Shown: positions 41,231-45,624 of the stretch, in pieces
How the letters are laid out: every line of letters begins with the position of its first letter
How positions within the stretch are numbered: the first letter of the stretch is position 1
The notes under the pieces: generated by a model
What the model saw: only the letters and a program-made list of their open reading frames with translations
Database searches by the model: none
Told to the model about the DNA's origin: nothing
DNA from: Altibacter sp.
GTDB taxonomy: Bacteria; Bacteroidota; Bacteroidia; Flavobacteriales; Flavobacteriaceae
Length of the DNA: 45,624 nucleotides
Assembly: GCA_002696485.1 (NCBI GenBank)
Contig: NZTP01000056.1
Location: 1 to 45,624, forward strand
Direction of reading: 5' to 3'
Position numbers and translations under genes: made by a program

Positions 41231-43657
41231 ATGAAGATTTCATACAACTGGCTAAAACAATTTGTAAACATTGACTGGGATGCCCAAAAAACAGGGGAGT
41301 TACTCACAGATCTGGGACTCGAAATTGAAGGAATAGAATCGTTTACATCGGTACGCGGAGGCCTTCAGGGTATTGTCGTTGGCGAAGTAATGGAGTGTGA
41401 ACCACACAGCAACGCCGATCGTCTTAAAGTAACCAAAGTAACCATTGGTGAGGGTCCTGATTTACAGATCGTTTGTGGCGCACCCAATGTTGCTGTAGGA
41501 CAAAAAGTACCGGTTGCCACGGTAGGCACTACGTTGTATGATGCCGAAGGTAAGCCTTGGGAGATCAAGAAAGGAAAGATTCGCGGTGAGGTAAGTGAAG
41601 GCATGATCTGTGCCGAAGACGAACTTGGTCTGGGCGAAAGCCATGAGGGGATCTTAGTGCTTAACAAAAAACTAAAACCCGGCACCGATTTAGCTACGGT
41701 GTATAAAGTAGAGAATGATACGGTATTCGAGATAGGTCTCACTCCGAACCGTGCTGATGCCATGAGTCATTGGGGCGTCGCACGTGATCTTCGTGCAGGC
41801 TTGCTCCAAAAAGGGATGTCTGTAGAACTCATTACTCCTTCTACAAGCAGTTTTCATATTGATAACCGAACGCTCAAAATTGACGTACAAGTAAAGGAGC
41901 CTAAATTAGCTCCAAGATATTGTGGAATAACCCTTTCAGGATTAAAGGTGAAAGATTCACCCACTTGGTTACAAAACAGACTGAAGGCCATAGGCCTGGC
42001 GCCTATAAACAATGTCGTGGACGCCACAAATTATGTGTTGCACGAACTTGGGCAACCCCTGCACGCTTTCGATGCTGCGAAGATTTCCGGGAATAAGATC
42101 CTTGTAAAAACCCTAGCAGCCGGAACTAAATTCACAACGCTCGATGGCGTGGAGCGAATCTTAGATGGGGAAGATCTCATGATCTGTGATGCTGAAGGCC
42201 CTATGTGTATCGCCGGGGTTTTTGGCGGTATGTATAGCGGAGTCACCGATAAAACGACCAGCATCTTTTTGGAAAGCGCCTATTTCGATCCGGTGAGTGT
42301 TCGTAAAACAGCGAAACGACATAATTTAAATACTGATGCATCCTTCCGATTCGAACGTGGTATCGATCCCAATATCACGGAGTATGCGTTAATGCGGGCC
42401 GCAATTTTGATTACTGAAATCGCCGGAGGAGAGACCACCAGCGATGTCGTAGATATTTATCCTAAAAAAATAAGCGATCATCAAGTGGTCCTCAATTTTG
42501 AGAATACCGCAAGGCTTATTGGAGAGGAAATTCCGAAGGAAACCATAAAGAGCATTCTTACTTCCTTAGAGATTAAAGTAAATAACGTTACTGAAACCGG
42601 CATTGGTATGACCATTCCGGCCTATCGAAACGATGTGATCCGGGAAGTCGATGTCATCGAGGAGATCCTTCGGGTGTACGGATACAACAAGATCAATTTT
42701 ACCGAAAAACTACACGCTTCTATAGCCACTACCAAGAAAGTAGAAGATTATAAGATTCAGAACAAGACCGCAGGTCAACTCATAGGACTGGGATTTCATG
42801 AGATGTTAGGAAATTCCCTCACTTCGGAAAAATATGTAGATCTAACCGCTTCTCTCAATCCGGAACACAGTGTTACCATGCTCAATCCGTTAAGTCAGGA
42901 TCTATCAGTGTTACGGCAATCCATGGTGTTTGGCGGTTTGGAAGCCTTGGCATACAACAAGAATAGACGTATGCACAACGTTAAGTTGTTCGAATTCGGC
43001 AAAACCTATCACCAATATCCCGAAGGCCGTGTTGAAAAGAAACACTTGGCATTGACGATTTCCGGGACTAAGGAAATTGAGAACTGGGCAAGCAATTCGT
43101 CCCAGACCAATTTCTTTTATCTGAAGGGAGTGATCACCGCCATTTTACAGCGTTTAGGGATTGCGGGATATACCGAGAAGGGCTTGAAAAGTGATCTTTT
43201 TTCGGAAGGGATTTGCTTTGTAAAGGAGAAAAAGACATTGGTGGAATTCGGTGTGCTGCGCAAGAAGCTTACTTCGGCTTTCGATATCGATGCCGAGACA
43301 TTCTACGCCGATTTCAATTGGGACTTGGTGCTGGAAGAGATCCCCACAGGGACTTTTGAAATGAAGGCCATTCCTAAGTTTCCCGAAGTAACCAGAGACT
43401 TTGCCCTTTTATTGGACACTGCCGTTGCCTTCGAAAGTTTAAGAGATGCGGCTTTTCAAACCGAACAATCCTTACTGAAAGAGGTCACATTGTTTGATGT
43501 CTTTACAGGAACGAAACTACCGGCCGGAAAGAAATCCTATGCGGTGTCGTTCACACTTCAGGATGAGAATAAAACGCTCACCGACAAACAGATCGATAAG
43601 ATCATGGCAAAATTGCAACAACGTTTTGAAACCGATTTCGGAGCCACATTGCGTTAA
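41231..43657 (+). CDS. pheT: Phenylalanine--tRNA ligase subunit beta
   Basis: An 808-residue bacterial-type PheT, the tRNA-binding and editing partner of PheS. Domain order: N-terminal B1 and tRNA-binding OB fold (about 40-150, with GVVGEV-type IVVGEVMECEPHSNADRLKV), B3/B4 editing region (GLTPNRADAMSHWGVARDL onwards), B5 (about 400-475), the catalytic-like core (LRQSMVFGGLEALAYNKNR), and the C-terminal FDX-ACB domain (KFPEVTRDFALLLD to the end). Length matches the family. pheS is not adjacent, as is usual in this phylum. A bidirectional terminator follows directly after the stop. Confidence 0.95.
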   Translation: MKISYNWLKQFVNIDWDAQKTGELLTDLGLEIEGIESFTSVRGGLQGIVVGEVMECEPHSNADRLKVTKVTIGEGPDLQIVCGAPNVAVGQKVPVATVGTTLYDAEGKPWEIKKGKIRGEVSEGMICAEDELGLGESHEGILVLNKKLKPGTDLATVYKVENDTVFEIGLTPNRADAMSHWGVARDLRAGLLQKGMSVELITPSTSSFHIDNRTLKIDVQVKEPKLAPRYCGITLSGLKVKDSPTWLQNRLKAIGLAPINNVVDATNYVLHELGQPLHAFDAAKISGNKILVKTLAAGTKFTTLDGVERILDGEDLMICDAEGPMCIAGVFGGMYSGVTDKTTSIFLESAYFDPVSVRKTAKRHNLNTDASFRFERGIDPNITEYALMRAAILITEIAGGETTSDVVDIYPKKISDHQVVLNFENTARLIGEEIPKETIKSILTSLEIKVNNVTETGIGMTIPAYRNDVIREVDVIEEILRVYGYNKINFTEKLHASIATTKKVEDYKIQNKTAGQLIGLGFHEMLGNSLTSEKYVDLTASLNPEHSVTMLNPLSQDLSVLRQSMVFGGLEALAYNKNRRMHNVKLFEFGKTYHQYPEGRVEKKHLALTISGTKEIENWASNSSQTNFFYLKGVITAILQRLGIAGYTEKGLKSDLFSEGICFVKEKKTLVEFGVLRKKLTSAFDIDAETFYADFNWDLVLEEIPTGTFEMKAIPKFPEVTRDFALLLDTAVAFESLRDAAFQTEQSLLKEVTLFDVFTGTKLPAGKKSYAVSFTLQDENKTLTDKQIDKIMAKLQQRFETDFGATLR

Positions 43658-43661
43658 ACGA

Positions 43662-43694
43662 AAAAGCGTCCGCTAGTAGGTAGCAGACGCTTTT
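43662..43694. terminator. Bidirectional terminator between pheT and the fasciclin gene
   Basis: AAAAGCGTCCGCTA, a five-base loop (GTAGG), TAGCAGACGCTTTT: a 14-bp stem with one mismatch, ended by a T-run on the plus strand and preceded by A on the minus side (so T on the minus strand). It serves both convergent genes and is the only convergent junction in the window with one. Confidence 0.85.
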
Positions 43695-43713
43695 AATTTC
43701 GATACAAAGAAGA

Positions 43714-44319
43714 TTATTTCTTGCTATTATTACCGGGCAATACGACTGTATCTACCACATGGATCACTCCGTTGGATTGAAACACATCTGCAATAGTGAC
43801 CATAGACATTCCGCCGTTCTCATCTTTTAAAACTACGTTAGATCCTTTCAACATCGCGGTTAGCGTTCCCCCGCTCACGGTCTTAAAAGTAGCTTTACCT
43901 TTCCCCTTTTTGATAGCATTTACAATAGCTTCAGCTGAATAGTTCCCGGAAAGCACATGATACGTTAGAATACTTTGAAGTTTCGCTTTGTTCTCCGGTT
44001 GTACCAATGCCTCAACAGTTCCGGCAGGTAATTTGGCAAAAGCAGCATCGGTTGGGGCGAAAACGGTAAACGGTCCATCACCTTGTAGCACATCCACCAG
44101 TTCTGCTGCTTTTACAGCTGCCACTAACGTGGTATGGTCTTTTGAATTAACCGCATTTTGAATAATATTCTTGCTGGGATACATGGCAGCTCCACCCACC
44201 ATCACGGTCTTTTCATTATTCATGTTATCCTTCATCATTTTGTCCTGCGCGATTGAAGTGCTACCCACAAAAAGAGTTACTGTTACGGCAATAAGTGTAC
44301 TAATGTTTGACTTTTTCAT
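43714..44319 (-). CDS. Secreted fasciclin-domain protein
   Basis: A 201-residue exported protein (signal KSNISTLIAVTVTLFVGSTSIAQ) with one fasciclin (FAS1) domain at about 50-195. FAS1 H1 motif: DGPFTVFAPTDAAFAKLPAGT; central: LTYHVLSGNYSAEAIV; H2 end: NGVIHVVDTVVLPGN. FAS1 domains mediate weak adhesion and are common as small secreted proteins in Bacteroidota. A second fasciclin gene lies upstream at 44435, separated by a hairpin. The tail ends NNSKK. Confidence 0.93.
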   Translation of the reverse strand: MKKSNISTLIAVTVTLFVGSTSIAQDKMMKDNMNNEKTVMVGGAAMYPSKNIIQNAVNSKDHTTLVAAVKAAELVDVLQGDGPFTVFAPTDAAFAKLPAGTVEALVQPENKAKLQSILTYHVLSGNYSAEAIVNAIKKGKGKATFKTVSGGTLTAMLKGSNVVLKDENGGMSMVTIADVFQSNGVIHVVDTVVLPGNNSKK

Positions 44320-44357
44320 AATCTAATTTTTTGTTTTGAGTTATATGCATACAAACG

Positions 44358-44395
44358 AAATCCGAAGTACTGCGGTTTTAGCAGACTTCGGATTT
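44358..44395 (-). terminator. Hairpin between the two fasciclin genes
   Basis: AAATCCGAAGT(A)CTGC, loop GGTTTTA, GCAGACTTCGGATTT: a 15-bp stem with one bulged A. On the minus strand it is followed by TCGTTTG, with only a weak T-run. It fits a terminator of the gene at 44435, though the weak tail leaves other roles open. Confidence 0.6.
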
Positions 44396-44434
44396 ATTAT
44401 TTATTTAACGTTTGTAAGACCCCTCTAGGAACCG

Positions 44435-45010
44435 CTACTTGGCCGTAGCCGGAAAAACCAATCCGTTTAAAATATGAAAGAATCCATTGGCATGATAGAA
44501 ATTTGAGGCCGTGATCGTGGCTGTATTACCATTCTTGTCGAACACGATCACTTTTCCGTCGCGTTCCTTAACGCCAAGCTGTTCGCCGTTTATAGTATTG
44601 AGATACGCGGTTCCTCCATTTTTTGATATCGCAAGTCGCAAGGTTGTAGCGTCCAATCGTCCGGGAACCACATAGTATGAAAAGAAATTCTTCATAGTAT
44701 TCTTTGATGCAAACAAGGCTTTGTACTCGTTCTTATCCAGTGCCTTGTATGCAGCGTCTTCGGCAACAAACACAGTGACCATAGTATCCTCGTTAAGCAT
44801 GTGAGCTTCCACATCCTTTAAGATACGTTGGGTCTCACTGAATTCTTCCGTAAGGGCAAGGTTTTCTGAAAGTGTTTTTTGCGAATCGAACGTAACTTCG
44901 TTCCATGTGGTCTTTACTGAAGGATTTTCCTTGCTCAAGGCACTCTGTGATAGCACATTCAGCGTTAAGAAGGTTGTCAAAAGTAAGAATGCAGTACGCT
45001 TTAAGATCAT
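44435..45010 (-). CDS. Secreted fasciclin-domain protein, divergent copy
   Basis: A 191-residue exported protein with signal LKRTAFLLLTTFLTLNVLSQ and one FAS1 domain (about 55-190). The H1 motif is altered to VTVFVAEDAAYKALDKNEYKALF, which lacks the usual FAPTD, and the central part is FFSYYVVPGRLDATTLRLAIS. It ends ANGFFHILNGLVFPATAK. So it is a diverged paralog of the gene at 43714. Start at ATG 45008-45010 gives the signal directly at the N-terminus; an upstream ATG at 45043 adds 11 residues. Role probably adhesion-related but unproven. Confidence 0.88.
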   Translation of the reverse strand: MILKRTAFLLLTTFLTLNVLSQSALSKENPSVKTTWNEVTFDSQKTLSENLALTEEFSETQRILKDVEAHMLNEDTMVTVFVAEDAAYKALDKNEYKALFASKNTMKNFFSYYVVPGRLDATTLRLAISKNGGTAYLNTINGEQLGVKERDGKVIVFDKNGNTATITASNFYHANGFFHILNGLVFPATAK

Positions 45011-45154
45011 TTTATATGAGTTTAATTCGCTAAAATTAATCAATTACGATACCAAAACGGAGAATGTTCTCAATTATTTAGTGTCTTTTCAAATTAATGT
45101 TAAAATGTTGTTCGACTGAAGGCTTGTCTGTATTTTTAAAAGAAAATTGCCGCC

Positions 45155-45624
45155 ATGCTTTCCAAAACCAATATTGAAGAACAACTAAAACGCTCCAGAA
45201 ACAAGCGAATCACTTCCGAAGCGATCTTGGCAGAAGTACACGCCATACTTGCACAAAATGAAACCATACGTGCCGGGATCAAAAGTCGATTGCAAGGTAT
45301 TCCTTCCCCTGATAAGCCTTCAGAACCTATAGATATATCCCATCTGGAACCCCAGCGGATCTATGAGCTTCAGGATATTAAGAAAATATGTGTCGATTAC
45401 CGTCTTCGATTCTTAGATGCATATTATTTTAAAGGACCGTTTCCTTCCGAAGCCATTTCGGCCATACGTGAGTTCGAAAAAATTCATAACACCCGGCTAG
45501 AACATTTCAAGATCATGGCTCCTTCAAAATTGTTGAAACTTGAAAATGCCGATGACCCCTTGCTATTCATACCGTTAGGAAATGATTATTTCTATTTGAT
45601 ACACACGTGGGGAAATGATCTTCA
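45155..45624 (+). CDS. Conserved hypothetical protein, N-terminal part (cut by the edge)
   Basis: An open frame of 156 codons that runs off the right edge with no stop. It starts MLSKTNIEEQLKRSRN at ATG 45155. Middle: LQDIKKICVDYRLRFLDAYYFKG and HFKIMAPSKLLKLENADD; the visible end is DYFYLIHTWGNDL. I do not recognise a named domain. The WGNDL-type motif near the end occurs in my memory in flavobacterial proteins that continue with membrane helices, but that is not certain. Upstream, TATTTTTA (about 45131) with TTG 20 bases before could be the promoter. Confidence 0.7.
   Translation, partial: MLSKTNIEEQLKRSRNKRITSEAILAEVHAILAQNETIRAGIKSRLQGIPSPDKPSEPIDISHLEPQRIYELQDIKKICVDYRLRFLDAYYFKGPFPSEAISAIREFEKIHNTRLEHFKIMAPSKLLKLENADDPLLFIPLGNDYFYLIHTWGNDL

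Noticed and set aside
41365-41763. Minus-strand frame of 132 codons inside pheT
   Set aside because: It is opposite the strongly conserved PheT tRNA-binding and B3 region; its translation is rich in serine and arginine without domain signals, as expected of a shadow frame.
1-45624. CRISPR arrays, insertion sequences, prophage, rRNA and tRNA genes
   Set aside because: I saw no regularly spaced repeats, transposase motifs, phage genes or tRNA-like cloverleaf in any gap. All gaps between genes are under 300 bases and most are under 130.

Overview
The window looks like a piece of chromosome from a marine-type member of the Flavobacteriaceae (Bacteroidota). The evidence is a type IX secretion (T9SS) sorting tail, a SusC-like CarboxypepD_reg N-terminus, an Xaa-Pro M24 peptidase and many lipoproteins, a two-component-propeller histidine kinase paired with a LytTR regulator, menaquinone genes, and repeated promoter boxes of the Bacteroidota type (TTG, 17-20 bases, TAnnTTTG or a close variant). 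Start sites mostly lack a Shine-Dalgarno sequence, as is normal for this phylum. I see no phage, insertion sequence, CRISPR array, rRNA or tRNA. No gap between genes exceeds 300 bases; the largest, 841-1065, holds a GC-rich patch, an inverted repeat and a promoter.

Layout. 1-840: the 5' part of ettA (minus, cut by the edge) and a small membrane protein. 1066-4619: an acyl-CoA carboxylase carboxyltransferase, an MFS transporter and a DoxX protein, all plus. 4623-7884: a secreted M24 peptidase and a secreted vWA protein, minus. 8008-12801: a minus-strand menaquinone cluster reading menA, UPF0173 hydrolase, menC, CPBP protease, menE. 12802-12968: a divergent control region with an unexplained hairpin and a 15-codon reading frame. 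12969-19117: DoxX, holA (minus), an orphan HsdR_N-type nuclease domain, a GT2 glycosyltransferase, two tandem OmpA-like lipoproteins, a secreted DinB-fold protein and a SnoaL-like protein. 19129-24266: alpha/beta hydrolase, YciO/TsaC-like protein, DUF2945 protein, a plus-strand lipoprotein esterase, and UvrD/PcrA helicase. 24405-27305: M20 amidohydrolase and FMN-dependent glutamate synthase-like protein, probably one operon. 27309-32635: LytTR regulator and propeller kinase (overlapping), then a T9SS cargo protein. 32809-36298: a one-TM protein, then a patatin/M1 aminopeptidase operon on minus. 36386-45624: recG, an unrecognised lipoprotein, a TlpA-like lipoprotein, pheT, two fasciclin-domain proteins and an unrecognised gene cut by the right edge.

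Most genes are housekeeping or cell-envelope genes typical of the family. Stand-out points are: (1) seven of eight convergent gene pairs end within 11 nt of each other or overlap, leaving no room for a terminator between them; (2) a terminator-like hairpin between two divergent promoters, just downstream of a 15-codon ORF, where no known transcript should end; (3) a chimeric vWA protein carrying a SusC-like N-terminus and TonB-box-like motif; (4) tandem OmpA lipoproteins followed by one intact and one decayed copy of the same terminator; (5) an orphan PD-(D/E)XK domain; and (6) an unknown lipoprotein whose 3' end overlaps a thioredoxin-fold gene. I did not find a clear multi-gene novel defence or biosynthetic system.
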